The notes under the pieces are model-generated. The model worked only from the letters and a program-made list of their open reading frames with translations, did not search any database and was not told the DNA's origin. Shown in pieces: positions 7,660-15,770 of a stretch of DNA of 24,160 nucleotides. Both the position numbers and the translations under genes were made by a program. Position 1 is the first letter of the stretch, and each line of letters opens with the position of its first letter. The stretch comes from a virus. The stretch covers positions 1 through 24,160 of IMG/VR virus record IMGVR_UViG_3300044730_001491. One strand, given 5' to 3'.

Positions 7660-8703
7660 ATGAAAAAAGAAATAAAAACATTTCCATTTGAAGTTAAAGC
7701 AACTGACGAAGAAAATAATTTTTTTACATTTGAAGGCTACGCATCAACCTTCAATAATATTGATTATGGTGACGATGTTGTTGTTAAAGGTGCTTTTGCT
7801 GATTCATTAGCAAAAAATTCACAAGTGCCTATTTTATGGCAACATCAGATGAGTGAGCCCATTGGAGTTTCTTATGAATTATATGAAAATGATAAAGGTT
7901 TAGTTATTAAAGGCAAATTACCAAAAGATGATACTTTAGTTTCTGGTCGTATTATTCCGCAGATGAAAGTTGGATCAATTAAAGAAATGTCAATTGGCTT
8001 TAGAACTAAAAATTTTGATATGTCAAAAGATGGGGTTAGGATTTTAAAAGAAATTGATTTAATTGAAGTTTCACTGGTTACAAAAGCAATGAATTCACGA
8101 GCTTTAGTAGATAGTTTTAAATCATTTGCTGGCACGACAAAACTTTCATTAGCTCCAAGAGATAGAAACTGGGACGGAACACAAGCAGAACAAAGAATAA
8201 GACAGTATACAAATTCAATTGAAGCACCGAGTGAAGATTATCGCAAATACTTTATGTATTTTGATGGACAAAATCCAGATTTATTTGGTTCTTATAAGTT
8301 ACTTTATGCTGATATTATTAATGGAGAGCCTTATATCATACCAAGAGCAGTATTTGCAATTGCTGGTATATTAAATGGTGCAAGAGGTGGTGTTGATATT
8401 TCAGATAATGATAAAAACCGCATTAAACCAGTTATTAATCAGCTTTATAAAAGAATGTCAGAAGAATTTGAAGATGATTCAATTATTAGTCCATTAACAA
8501 AATCTTTTGAGAGTTTAAAAGATATAGAACAAACATTAAAAGCTTATGGTTTCTCAAATAACGAAGCTAAAACATTAATAAGCAAAGTAAAAGAATTTTC
8601 AAGCAAGCGAGACGCTGGCGAAGATAGTCAACGAGATGTTGACACAAAACAAAAAATCATCACAGATCTTAATAATTTCATTAATAATTTAAAAATAAAA
8701 TAA
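7660..8703 (+). CDS. HK97-type prohead protease (U35) with an extra C-terminal domain
   Basis: A 347-residue protein. Residues 1-150 are the U35/S78 maturation protease: FEGYASTFNNIDYGDDVVVKG (25-44 region), catalytic His62 in LWQHQ, Ser111 in EMSIGF and the LIEVSLVT strand with E136. It degrades the scaffold or delta domain of the capsid protein during assembly. Residues about 165-270 form a second domain beginning DRNWDGTQAEQRIRQY, with YKLLYADIINGEPYIIPR and FAIAGILNGARGGVDI. I know this block from other phage proteases and related head proteins, but its function is not established as far as I know. The last 70 residues are charged and helical. The gene ends one base before the capsid gene, and it is the first gene after motif copy 2. 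Confidence 0.9.
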   Translation: MKKEIKTFPFEVKATDEENNFFTFEGYASTFNNIDYGDDVVVKGAFADSLAKNSQVPILWQHQMSEPIGVSYELYENDKGLVIKGKLPKDDTLVSGRIIPQMKVGSIKEMSIGFRTKNFDMSKDGVRILKEIDLIEVSLVTKAMNSRALVDSFKSFAGTTKLSLAPRDRNWDGTQAEQRIRQYTNSIEAPSEDYRKYFMYFDGQNPDLFGSYKLLYADIINGEPYIIPRAVFAIAGILNGARGGVDISDNDKNRIKPVINQLYKRMSEEFEDDSIISPLTKSFESLKDIEQTLKAYGFSNNEAKTLISKVKEFSSKRDAGEDSQRDVDTKQKIITDLNNFINNLKIK

Positions 8704-8704
8704 T

Positions 8705-9865
8705 ATGTCAGATTTTGAACAAAAACATATGGAAGCTTTAAACGCTCTCCGTGCTGGTGTTTCTAAAGAGATGGAAGAAAAAATCAATAATCTTTTAGAC
8801 GCTCAAGAAACTAAAAACCAAGCAAAACTAAAAGAAATTCAAGAAAAAGCTAATAAGGCCGAAGAATTAGAGAACAGACTTAACTCAATAGAAGCTGATC
8901 TTAAAAGAGGATTGAGCGGAGAAGCTAAAGAAGCTAAAACGCAAGAGTTAAAATCATTTGAAAAGCTTATCAAAGAAGGCACTTTAAAAATGCAACATGT
9001 TGAGGAGCGTAAATTCTTACGTGAAAATAGCAATGAAAATGGCGGTTATTTAGCACCATCAGAATATCTTAATGAAATTATTAAGAATATTACAGAAGTT
9101 TCACCTGTTCGTTCTGTTGCAAGAGTAATTTCAACAGCTAATAAAGAAGTTAAACTTTCAAAAAGAATAGGTTTAGTAACTGGTGGTTTTATAGGTGAAG
9201 GGCAAGCGGCTAGCCAATCAAATTCAATCTATGGAGAAGTTACAATCCCTGCCCATAAACTTTATACATATACTGATATTTCTGTGGAATTACTTAGAGA
9301 TTCAGCATATAACATGAGAACCGAAATATCTGCTGATATTTCTGAAAGCTTTGCACAAATTGAAGGTCAAAAATTCATTTTAGGAAATGGAGTTTCAGAG
9401 CCTCAAGGTCTTTTAACTCATCCAAATATAGGTGAAGTAAACTCTGGCAGTGCAACAATAATAGTAGGCGATTCATTATATGAAATTCAAGGCGAAATTA
9501 AAGACGGATATAATCTAGCTTTCATGTTTAATCGTAGAACATTACATAAATATATTAGAACTTTAAAAGATGGGCAAGGTCAATATGTCCTTCAACAAAA
9601 TTTCGCAGCAACTTTGCCTAACACTATAGCAGGTTTGCCTTATTTTATTGCAAATGATATGCCTGACGTTGCTGCTGGAACTACTCCTGTAATTGTTGGC
9701 GATTATCGCAAATGTTATGCTATTGTTGATAATAGTAATATTGAGTTTTTAGAAGATCCATACACTCAAGCAATAGTAGGCAAAAGACGCTTTTTAGTTT
9801 ATAAAAGAACAGGTGGTGGAGTTATACTAACCGAAGGTCTAAAAAAACTTAAAATTGCAATATAA
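8705..9865 (+). CDS. Major capsid protein (HK97 fold)
   Basis: A 386-residue HK97-type capsid protein. Residues 1 to about 95 are charged, helical and heptad-like and form the delta (scaffold) domain, which the upstream protease should remove. The mature shell part begins near FLRENSNENGGYLAPSEY (about 101-118), where NGGYLAP is the usual landmark. Other family features are SPVRSVARVIS, the glutamine-rich GEGQAASQS loop, DISVELLRDSAYN and FILGNGVSEPQGLL. The C-terminal RRFLVYKRTGGGVILTEG is typical of the last strand and tail. Cleavage site and cross-linking residues cannot be assigned with confidence. It follows the protease by one base, so the two are certainly co-expressed. Confidence 0.93.
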   Translation: MSDFEQKHMEALNALRAGVSKEMEEKINNLLDAQETKNQAKLKEIQEKANKAEELENRLNSIEADLKRGLSGEAKEAKTQELKSFEKLIKEGTLKMQHVEERKFLRENSNENGGYLAPSEYLNEIIKNITEVSPVRSVARVISTANKEVKLSKRIGLVTGGFIGEGQAASQSNSIYGEVTIPAHKLYTYTDISVELLRDSAYNMRTEISADISESFAQIEGQKFILGNGVSEPQGLLTHPNIGEVNSGSATIIVGDSLYEIQGEIKDGYNLAFMFNRRTLHKYIRTLKDGQGQYVLQQNFAATLPNTIAGLPYFIANDMPDVAAGTTPVIVGDYRKCYAIVDNSNIEFLEDPYTQAIVGKRRFLVYKRTGGGVILTEGLKKLKIAI

Positions 9866-9889
9866 TTAATAATTTAATAAATAAAATCT

Positions 9890-10294
9890 ATGGCTATTAG
9901 AGATTTAAAACATGATATAAAAGTTCTAAATGGACTTAATATTCAAACAATTACAACAAATACTACAACAGCTGGTATTGAAATTGACACAAAAGGTTAT
10001 AATTCAGTTACCTTTGTTGTAAAAACTGGTGCAAGAACAGACGGAACAGTAACTCCACTTATTCAAGAAACCGATATTTCTGGTTCTTACAGTGGATCAG
10101 TAAGCGATGATGATCTTATAGGTCTTGAAAGTGAATCTGCTTTGTCAGCTGCTCATTCTGTTTCAACACCTTTAGGTTACATAGGAAATAAAAGATTTGT
10201 AAAAGCTTCTCTTGTTTCAACTTTTGTAACTTCTGGTTTAACTACTACTATTGATGTTATCCTTGGTAATGCTTTAGAAAACCCAGTTAATTAA
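9890..10294 (+). CDS. Small probable virion protein downstream of the capsid gene
   Basis: A 134-residue, Ser/Thr/Gly-rich, all-beta-looking protein without signal peptide or membrane segment. It starts MAIRDLKHDIKVLNGLNIQT and ends with a PLGYIGNKRFVKASL strand followed by TTTIDVILGNALENP. Proteins with this YIGxKRxVK segment commonly follow the capsid gene in alphaproteobacterial-type prophages. A decoration or head-completion role is likely by position, but I know no demonstrated function. The gene is followed by the strongest hairpin in the window, which may set its mRNA level. Confidence 0.6.
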   Translation: MAIRDLKHDIKVLNGLNIQTITTNTTTAGIEIDTKGYNSVTFVVKTGARTDGTVTPLIQETDISGSYSGSVSDDDLIGLESESALSAAHSVSTPLGYIGNKRFVKASLVSTFVTSGLTTTIDVILGNALENPVN

Positions 10295-10301
10295 TTTTTT
10301 A

Positions 10302-10331
10302 TATAAGGGGGGTTTTTACACCCCTCTTATA
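10302..10331 (+). promoter_or_regulatory. Strong GC-rich stem-loop after the capsid region
   Basis: Bases 10302-10313 pair with 10320-10331: TATAAGGGGGGT against ACCCCTCTTATA, with one G-U wobble and a 6-base loop. This is the most stable hairpin I find in an otherwise AT-rich window. No T-run follows on either strand, so it is not a standard intrinsic terminator. It may be an RNA-stability or processing element that keeps capsid mRNA abundant relative to the downstream genes, or a partial terminator. Confidence 0.6.
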
Positions 10332-10352
10332 CTAAACTAAATATTTAAAATT

Positions 10353-10649
10353 ATGTTAATAAAAGTTTTAAAAACAGTAAAAGCCTCTAAAAACGAACAA
10401 GGATCAGAGGTTTTTGAATATGAAGAAAATAAAACTTATGATATATATTTAGAACTTGCAGAAGTTTTTATTAAACAAGGATGGGGTATTTCAATTGAGA
10501 ATAAAGAAGAAATTGGCTATTTAATTAGCGAAAATGAAATTGAAGATATTATTGAAGAAAAAACAATAACAGATGAGAATTTAGAGAATAAAGCAATTAG
10601 TAATCTTGAAAATAAAACTAAAAAAACAACAATTAAAAGGAGAAAATAA
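10353..10649 (+). CDS. Small hypothetical phage protein, acidic core with basic tail
   Basis: A 98-residue protein. The first 50 residues (MLIKVLKTVKASKNEQGSEV, then YDIYLELAEVFIKQGWGISI) resemble short phage proteins found near capsid genes, in which a strand is followed by a 'leaving Gly-Trp' helix end; I know no function for them. Residues 50-80 are highly acidic (EIEDIIEEK) and the C-terminus is basic (KTKKTTIKRRK), a charge split that suggests contact with nucleic acid or another virion protein. The Shine-Dalgarno of the next gene is embedded in its last codons. Confidence 0.6.
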   Translation: MLIKVLKTVKASKNEQGSEVFEYEENKTYDIYLELAEVFIKQGWGISIENKEEIGYLISENEIEDIIEEKTITDENLENKAISNLENKTKKTTIKRRK

Positions 10650-10651
10650 AA

Positions 10652-11092
10652 ATGTCTAATGTTTTAAATTATTTTAATCAACCAGTTTCTAATTCAAAAG
10701 ATAATAAATTAATTTTAGATGGTACGGTTGAAACTGGAGCTGGTCAATCATTAAAAAAAGTTTATTTAAATACTCAAATTGAGGATATATCATCAGCTAG
10801 TCAAACTTATGTAGTATCGCCAGTTAGTGGAACTATTACAAAAATATATTCTGTATTAAACGATACTATTACAACTGCAGATGCAACATTAACTCCAAAA
10901 ATTGCTGGAACAGCAATAACTGGTGGAAATATAACAGTTGCTCACACTGGCTCAAGTGCTGGTGATATTGACTCATCAACTCCAACAGCATTAAACACTA
11001 TAACAGCAGGACAAGCAATAGAAATTGAAACCGATGGAGCTTCAAACGGAAATGCTAAAGCAATTATAACAATTGAAATTACTCTAAGCTAA
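10652..11092 (+). CDS. Probable head decoration or fibre-like virion protein
   Basis: A 146-residue, Ser/Thr/Ala/Gly-rich beta protein. The core YVVSPVSGTITKIYSVLNDT, followed by TTADATLTPKIAGTAITGG and TAGQAIEIETDGASNG, matches a family I recall from phage head regions, where members look like jelly-roll decoration proteins; none of this is proven here. It has a good Shine-Dalgarno, AAGGAG at 10637-10642, nine bases before ATG, which stands out in a window where most starts lack one and suggests high expression. Its TAA overlaps the next ATG by one base. Confidence 0.6.
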   Translation: MSNVLNYFNQPVSNSKDNKLILDGTVETGAGQSLKKVYLNTQIEDISSASQTYVVSPVSGTITKIYSVLNDTITTADATLTPKIAGTAITGGNITVAHTGSSAGDIDSSTPTALNTITAGQAIEIETDGASNGNAKAIITIEITLS

Positions 11093-11445
11093 TGTCACTA
11101 TCAACAAGTTTTCAAAATAGATTGTGTAATGATATTCAAGTAACCATTGCAAATAATGCAACTGTTTCATCGTCAGAAAATTTAGGCGGTACTTCATTAG
11201 TAGCAGTAAAAGTACCAGCAGGCTTTGCTGGTACTAAAATTAGATTTCAAGGAAGCTTTGATAATATTAATTTTTTTGATATAAAAAGTGCTTTTAATGG
11301 TGATTATATAGAAGCTATTGTAGGACCAAATGCTATGTACACTATAGAACAACCAGCTTTACATATTTGTAACTATATCAAAATTGTAGCTCTTACAACA
11401 CAAACACAAGAAATAGTTTTAAATCTTCTAACAAGAGGAGCATGA
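11092..11445 (+). CDS. Small phage protein of unknown function in the head-connector cluster
   Basis: A 117-residue protein, predicted all-beta, with no membrane segment. The segment LVAVKVPAGFAGTKIRFQGS followed by DNINFFDI is a pattern I know from short proteins lying just before the gp8/gp6-like connector in proteobacterial prophages. Function is unestablished; a role at the capsid surface or neck is possible. Translation appears coupled on both sides: one-base overlap upstream (TAATG) and a four-base ATGA overlap downstream. Confidence 0.6.
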   Translation: MSLSTSFQNRLCNDIQVTIANNATVSSSENLGGTSLVAVKVPAGFAGTKIRFQGSFDNINFFDIKSAFNGDYIEAIVGPNAMYTIEQPALHICNYIKIVALTTQTQEIVLNLLTRGA

Positions 11446-12032
11446 GCAATTTTTCACCTATTAAGTATATCTTAATAACTGATGCTATAACTGAGGTTGT
11501 AACTCTTGCAGAAATTAAAACATTTTTGCGAATTGATGGAAATGATTTTGATAATATTTTAACGCCTTTTATTAAAGTTTCTCGTCAGATCGGCGAAAAA
11601 ATAACTGGAAGAGAATTTGTAGAAAAAGAATTTAAAACCTATTTAGATTATTTTCCGTCAAGCAATTACTGTGGAATTGAATTAAGAAAAAGCAAATTAA
11701 AATCAATTACATCTATTCAATATTATGATGAAAACGATACTTTACAAACACTTGATGCCAATGATTATTATTTTACTGATAGTCCCGAATATTCATCTAT
11801 TTATTTAAAAAAAGATAAATCATTTCCTAATACTTACGATAAAAAACAAGCGGTTATTATTACATTTAAAGCAGATTATCCAAACAGACCTGAAGCTATA
11901 AAACAAGCTTGTTTAAGTATTTGTAGTTATTTATTTGAAAACTCTGGCGATTGTATCATTGATGAGAATAATTCTTTATTTCAACAATTATTTTATCCAT
12001 ATATTTTAGGACAAAAATTATTTATTGTATGA
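11442..12032 (+). CDS. Head-tail connector, phiE125 gp8 / gp6-like
   Basis: A 196-residue protein. The N-terminal EVVTLAEIKTFLRIDGNDFDN (with ITPFIKVSRQIGEKITGREF after it) is the standard opening of head-tail connector proteins, in which a helical domain packs under the portal. FKTYLDYFP, then IELRKSKLKSITSIQYYDEN and the YYFTDS strand, match the phiE125 gp8 family. YPNRPEAIKQACLSICSYLFEN forms the C-terminal helix. It extends the portal channel and receives the next connector, encoded by the following gene, with which it overlaps by four bases (ATGA). Confidence 0.82.
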   Translation: MSNFSPIKYILITDAITEVVTLAEIKTFLRIDGNDFDNILTPFIKVSRQIGEKITGREFVEKEFKTYLDYFPSSNYCGIELRKSKLKSITSIQYYDENDTLQTLDANDYYFTDSPEYSSIYLKKDKSFPNTYDKKQAVIITFKADYPNRPEAIKQACLSICSYLFENSGDCIIDENNSLFQQLFYPYILGQKLFIV

Positions 12033-12421
12033 AATGTCAATCAATAAAAAAAAATATTAACAAAGTTTGTATAGGTGATTTTGATAAAAGAATAAAAATT
12101 CAAACATCATCAATTACTGCTAATAATGCACCTAATAGTTTATCAAGTGTTCAATTCACAACAATTGCGACAGTTTGGTCAATGATTAAAACAAATACAG
12201 CTAGAGAGTTTATTGATGGAGTTAATATTGAGAATGGTTTGAATACTGATTTTTATATTAGATACAATTCATCAATACCATTAAATCAACAGCTTTGGGT
12301 AGAATATAATAATAATTTATACAAAATTACTAATACAGATAATATTGACAAAGATGATAAAATAATAAGATTAAGAAGCGTAGAAAAAGGCGATAAAACA
12401 ATAAATGCAAATAAGAGATGA
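12029..12421 (+). CDS. Head-tail joining / head closure protein (SPP1 gp16-like)
   Basis: A 130-residue protein. IGDFDKRIKIQ at residues 15-25 is the classic opening of the head-tail adaptor family (PF05521), followed by FTTIATVWSMIKTNTAREFID, an IRYNSSIPLNQQLWVEYNNNLY segment and YKITNTDNIDKDDKIIRLR. It should bind beneath the gp8-like connector and close the DNA exit. It lies in the typical order connector, adaptor, gp10-like. It overlaps neighbours on both sides by four bases, so the block is probably translated as one coupled unit. Confidence 0.82.
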   Translation: MKCQSIKKNINKVCIGDFDKRIKIQTSSITANNAPNSLSSVQFTTIATVWSMIKTNTAREFIDGVNIENGLNTDFYIRYNSSIPLNQQLWVEYNNNLYKITNTDNIDKDDKIIRLRSVEKGDKTINANKR

Positions 12422-12894
12422 TAAAAGTAAAAGAAAGTTCTGAAAATGATAAAACACTTAGATTTCTTTATGAAATGCCTGTTGAATTGACAAAAGCAAT
12501 CCGTCAAGCTTTTTATGTATCTGGTAAAGAATTAGTAGCGGATTTAAATAAAGACATGAAAGCACCAAAAAGCGGAAGAGAGTATAGAGTTTATAGCAAA
12601 ATTGGTGGAGGTAGACGGAAAAAATCAAAATTGCATACAGCATCAGCACCAAATGAAACACCAGCAATAATAACAGGTACCTTTAGAAAGTCGGTTGATT
12701 TTGCGGTGCGAGGAAATAGAACTTTAGAATTTGGAGCAAATGAAAACGCTCCAAAATATGCTGAATATTTAGAAAAAGGAACTTCTAAAATGGAAGCAAG
12801 AGAGCCTTTTAAAAGAACTGTAATTAAAAATAAAGAAGCTATAAAGGCAAATATTGAAACTAGATTAAAAAAAGTATTAGGAGGTAAAAAATGA
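12418..12894 (+). CDS. HK97 gp10-like tail/neck protein
   Basis: A 158-residue protein. The family block is clear: a basic central loop (KSGREYRVYSKIGGGRRKKS), then HTASAPNETPAIITGTFRKSV, YAEYLEKGTSKMEAREPFKR and a C-terminal helix. The HTASAPGExPAxxTGxLxxSV and YxxxLExGTSKMxARPFxxP patterns are hallmarks of HK97 gp10-like proteins (PF04883). These sit at the neck or act in tail completion. The gene starts with a four-base overlap (ATGA), and its final codons carry the Shine-Dalgarno of the next gene. Confidence 0.85.
   Translation: MIKVKESSENDKTLRFLYEMPVELTKAIRQAFYVSGKELVADLNKDMKAPKSGREYRVYSKIGGGRRKKSKLHTASAPNETPAIITGTFRKSVDFAVRGNRTLEFGANENAPKYAEYLEKGTSKMEAREPFKRTVIKNKEAIKANIETRLKKVLGGKK
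12879..12884 (+). promoter_or_regulatory. Perfect Shine-Dalgarno for the tail terminator gene
   Basis: AGGAGG, six bases before the ATG at 12891, lies inside the last codons of the gp10-like gene (encoding Gly-Gly). It fixes the start of the terminator gene and shows that the translation machinery expected here recognises a canonical anti-Shine-Dalgarno, even though most other starts in the window lack one. Confidence 0.85.
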
Positions 12895-13958
12895 AAGCAG
12901 TCAGAATTGTAAATAGATTAAAAGAAGTTTTACCAAACTACACTGATGATTTTTCAACAATTCTTAATGTTTCATCACTAAGTAGAGTTTCAACTACTAT
13001 AACTTGTACAACAGCAACAGTACACGGATTATCTAATAATGATTATATAACAATAAGAGGAGCAAAAGAACCAATTGCTTTAAGCACAATTACATTTTCT
13101 AACGGAATAGCAACAGCAACAGCATTAACAGATCATAAATTAAGCGACCCTTCCCTATTTTCATTAGACAATTTACCACTTTATGTTGAAATATCTGGCA
13201 CAGTAGGCTATAACGGCACTTGGGAATTAGTAAGCGTGCCTAGTAAACTAGTTTTTACATTTAAAGTAAGTGGAAGCCCTGCTAATTATTCTGGCGGTTT
13301 TTTATTGTTGCAAGATCAAGATGGTTATAATGGATATAAACAAATTACTGTAGTAAATTCAACAACTTTTACTTATACAACAACAAAAACAATACAATCA
13401 CCAGCACAAGGTACAATACAAGTAAGTGGTTTAACAAGAATTGACTACGCATCAACATCACAAAGATTACAGGATTTTTATTCTCAAAACTCTAACGGAA
13501 TTTTACAGACTTGGCTTTATGTAGTGATGGGGCAAAACCAAGCATACAAAGACGATACAATTGTAGGCGATACTTCATCAAGTAAAAGATCAAATGAATC
13601 TTACTGGAATTTAACACAACAAGATTTTAGTTTATATATTATAATACCTGCAAAATCTTCTATACTAGCAGGCGATATATCAGACACAGCTCGAGGTTAC
13701 TTAAAACCATTATTGAAAAGTTTAGCTAACTATGTTTTTTTAAGTGATTTAAATGATGAATATTGCCAACCTTGTCAGTATGTCGGCAATGAAACCGATG
13801 ATTATATAGAAGCAAAATATACACATAGATTTGATTTTACAATTCAAAGTTTAATTCAAACAAGCGACACAGCAGATTATATTTTCGATACACCATTACA
13901 GTCAATAGACGGACTATTCATTGATAAAAATATTAGTTATAAACCTGTTTTACGCTAG
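12891..13958 (+). CDS. Tail terminator-like protein (Mu gp37 position) with nested beta-sandwich modules
   Basis: A 355-residue protein. The outer parts, residues 1-27 (MKAVRIVNRLKEVLPNY) and about 180-355, look like a tail terminator of the Mu gp37 type by position and by the FSLYIIIPAKS and HRFDFTIQSLI strands. Inserted at 29-180 is a repeat region. One module starts at 29-61 (HGLSNNDYITIRGA), is interrupted by a complete second module at 66-138 (IATATALTDHKL, GYNGTWELVS, FTFKVSGSP), and finishes at 144-180 (GYNGYKQITVVNSTTFTY). The same module occurs once in the baseplate J-like protein. The terminator role is inferred from gene order; the modules are seen directly. The stop codon overlaps motif copy 3. 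Confidence 0.65.
   Translation: MKAVRIVNRLKEVLPNYTDDFSTILNVSSLSRVSTTITCTTATVHGLSNNDYITIRGAKEPIALSTITFSNGIATATALTDHKLSDPSLFSLDNLPLYVEISGTVGYNGTWELVSVPSKLVFTFKVSGSPANYSGGFLLLQDQDGYNGYKQITVVNSTTFTYTTTKTIQSPAQGTIQVSGLTRIDYASTSQRLQDFYSQNSNGILQTWLYVVMGQNQAYKDDTIVGDTSSSKRSNESYWNLTQQDFSLYIIIPAKSSILAGDISDTARGYLKPLLKSLANYVFLSDLNDEYCQPCQYVGNETDDYIEAKYTHRFDFTIQSLIQTSDTADYIFDTPLQSIDGLFIDKNISYKPVLR
13265..13282 (+). repeat. Dispersed DNA repeat shared with the baseplate J-like gene
   Basis: AGTAAGTGGAAGCCCTGC here matches 21917-21934 with one mismatch and encodes VSGSPA in both genes. It is the DNA trace of the module shared by the terminator-like and J-like proteins, pointing to relatively recent copying or a common source rather than convergence. 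Confidence 0.7.
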
Positions 13959-13976
13959 TGATTTTACCTATTGATT
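13956..13976 (+). promoter_or_regulatory. Recurring late-gene motif, copy 3 (before gp38-like gene and sheath)
   Basis: TAGTGATTTTACCTA followed by TTGATT; it differs from copy 4 by the loss of a single T. As in copy 1, it begins inside the upstream stop codon and ends 48 bases before the next ATG. It precedes the unit that encodes sheath, tube, tape measure and hub proteins. Confidence 0.6.
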
Positions 13977-14024
13977 AGAATTAAAAATTTAAGTACAAAT
14001 AATTAAAACAAATTACTTATTTTT

Positions 14025-14207
14025 ATGAAAATAAAATTAAATCAAAATTTAAATACACCAAAAGGAAAACTTAACAAAGATGATATAATTGAAATAGATG
14101 ATATTAATGGAGAGCCAGTTGATCATTTTTGGCGTAATAGATTAAAAGATTCAGCAATTGATAATTGCATTGAAGTTATATTAACAACTAAAAAGGACAA
14201 AAAATAA
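14025..14207 (+). CDS. DUF2635-like small tail protein (Mu gp38 position)
   Basis: A 60-residue protein. The segment PVDHFWRNRLKDSAID matches the conserved D(T)xYWRRRLxDGDV core of DUF2635 proteins, which sit immediately before the tail sheath gene in Mu-like phages. Function is unknown, and it is too small to be a structural ring by itself. It is the first gene after motif copy 3, and its TAA overlaps the sheath ATG by one base. A Shine-Dalgarno AAGGA for the sheath (14193-14197) lies within its lysine-rich end. Confidence 0.7.
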   Translation: MKIKLNQNLNTPKGKLNKDDIIEIDDINGEPVDHFWRNRLKDSAIDNCIEVILTTKKDKK

Positions 14208-15763
14208 TGGGTGCATCTTTTCCATATGTAACAGCTAATATAAAATCAGCACTAACAGCACAAGGAGCTGGTGAGCGTTCTATTTTGCTTGTTGGTTGCA
14301 TGACAAGCGGAACAGCAACAAGCGGACAATTAAAAGAAGGAATTATTTCCAAGGCAGAATTTAATGATTTCTTTGGTGCAAAATCACAAATCGCAATAGC
14401 AGGAAGAGCTTTAATTGATGCTCTTTCTATATCTAAGATTAAACCAAAGGTTTCAGCAATTGGTTTAACAGATAACGCGTCAGGCGTACAGGCAACAGGA
14501 ACAATTGCTTTTTCTGGAACTGCAACTGCTTCTGGTACTTTAACTGTTTATATTAACTCAAAAAGAAATGGTAAATATGAATTAAATGTTGCGAGTGGTG
14601 ATACAGCAAATTCAATAGGCACAAGTTTAACAGCTTTAATTACTGCTAATACTTATTCACCTGTAACTGCCGTTAATACCACTGGTTCAGTTGCTTTGAC
14701 TGCTGTAAATGATGGAACGCAAGGTAATAATATTGGAATTAAAATTGATGGAACTGTTGCTGGTATTACTACAACACTAACAGCAATGAGTAGCGGTGCA
14801 ACTAACCCTGTCTTGACTTCTTTATTTGATCCAATTGTTGATAAAAGATATACTTCAATTGTTTATCCGTCAGACTGGGGGCTTTCAACTCTTACAAATT
14901 TTACAGAAGCAAGAGTAAATGTTGATAATAAAATTGTTGATGGTTTAGGTATTAGCTGTAAATTTGATACTTATGCAAATACTAACACAACTGCTGACGC
15001 TTTAAATCAAAAAACTCTTGGTTATATAGGTATCCCACTAGTTTCAAGCTCAACTCATAAAGGCGGAGCAATTTTTGAAAATCCATTAGTGATAGCCTGT
15101 TATGTTGCAGCTTATAGAGAATTAAGATTAACTGTAGATGCAAATGTATCAACAATAACTACCAACGGTCAATCAATTGGTGGTTCTTTCTTTGCTGGTA
15201 TACCTTATCATAATACACCTTTTAATTTACTTCCAATTATTGAAACAGGGCATGATTTTACAGATGTTGAGTGTGCAGAACTTGAAAAAAGTGGTGTTTG
15301 GTTATTGAGAAATAATCCTGCTAATACTACAATTATTTCAAATGAAGCTGTATCAACTTATAAAACTGATGCTTTAGGTCAACCAGATCCAACATTTAAA
15401 TATATTAATTATTTTGATACTTTGACTGTTATTAGAGATTATGTTTTCCAAAATCTTAAATCAGATTTTTCACAACATACCTTAACAACAGGCGATGTAT
15501 TAGTAGCAGGAAGGCCACAAGTAAATAAAGAAGTTTTTATTGCAAGAATGATGAAATATTATGGCGATTTATCAGGTATTAACGGAAATAATAATTACGC
15601 TCTGCTTCGTGCTGGATCTCAAGAAGCAAAGGCTTTTAAAAAAGCAATTGAAGATTCAATCGTAATTACTTTAGTAGATGGCAAGATCACAACAGAATCA
15701 ATTGCTAATATTGTAACACAAGTAAGAAATATTATTGTTAATTTTACTCCAACTTTTGAATAA
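14207..15763 (+). CDS. Contractile tail sheath protein (Mu gpL-like)
   Basis: A 518-residue sheath subunit. The N-terminal GAGERSILLVGCMTSGTATS and FGAKSQIAIAGRAL, the middle SIVYPSDWG and IACYVAAYRELRLTVDAN segments, and the C-terminal block (YFDTLTVIRDYVFQNLKSDF, then PQVNKEVFIARMMKYYGDL) match Mu-type sheaths (PF04984 group). A Ser/Thr/Ala-rich insertion (about 95-195, TGTIAFSGTATASG) forms the outward domain. Many copies stack around the tube and contract on infection. It sits in the expected order gp38-like, sheath, tube, and it shows the phage is a myovirus rather than a siphovirus. Confidence 0.92.
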   Translation: MGASFPYVTANIKSALTAQGAGERSILLVGCMTSGTATSGQLKEGIISKAEFNDFFGAKSQIAIAGRALIDALSISKIKPKVSAIGLTDNASGVQATGTIAFSGTATASGTLTVYINSKRNGKYELNVASGDTANSIGTSLTALITANTYSPVTAVNTTGSVALTAVNDGTQGNNIGIKIDGTVAGITTTLTAMSSGATNPVLTSLFDPIVDKRYTSIVYPSDWGLSTLTNFTEARVNVDNKIVDGLGISCKFDTYANTNTTADALNQKTLGYIGIPLVSSSTHKGGAIFENPLVIACYVAAYRELRLTVDANVSTITTNGQSIGGSFFAGIPYHNTPFNLLPIIETGHDFTDVECAELEKSGVWLLRNNPANTTIISNEAVSTYKTDALGQPDPTFKYINYFDTLTVIRDYVFQNLKSDFSQHTLTTGDVLVAGRPQVNKEVFIARMMKYYGDLSGINGNNNYALLRAGSQEAKAFKKAIEDSIVITLVDGKITTESIANIVTQVRNIIVNFTPTFE

Positions 15764-15770
15764 TTAAATT

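Noticed and set aside
10302-10331. Rho-independent terminator
   Set aside because: The stem is strong but no T-run follows on either strand, so it is listed as a stem-loop of unknown role.
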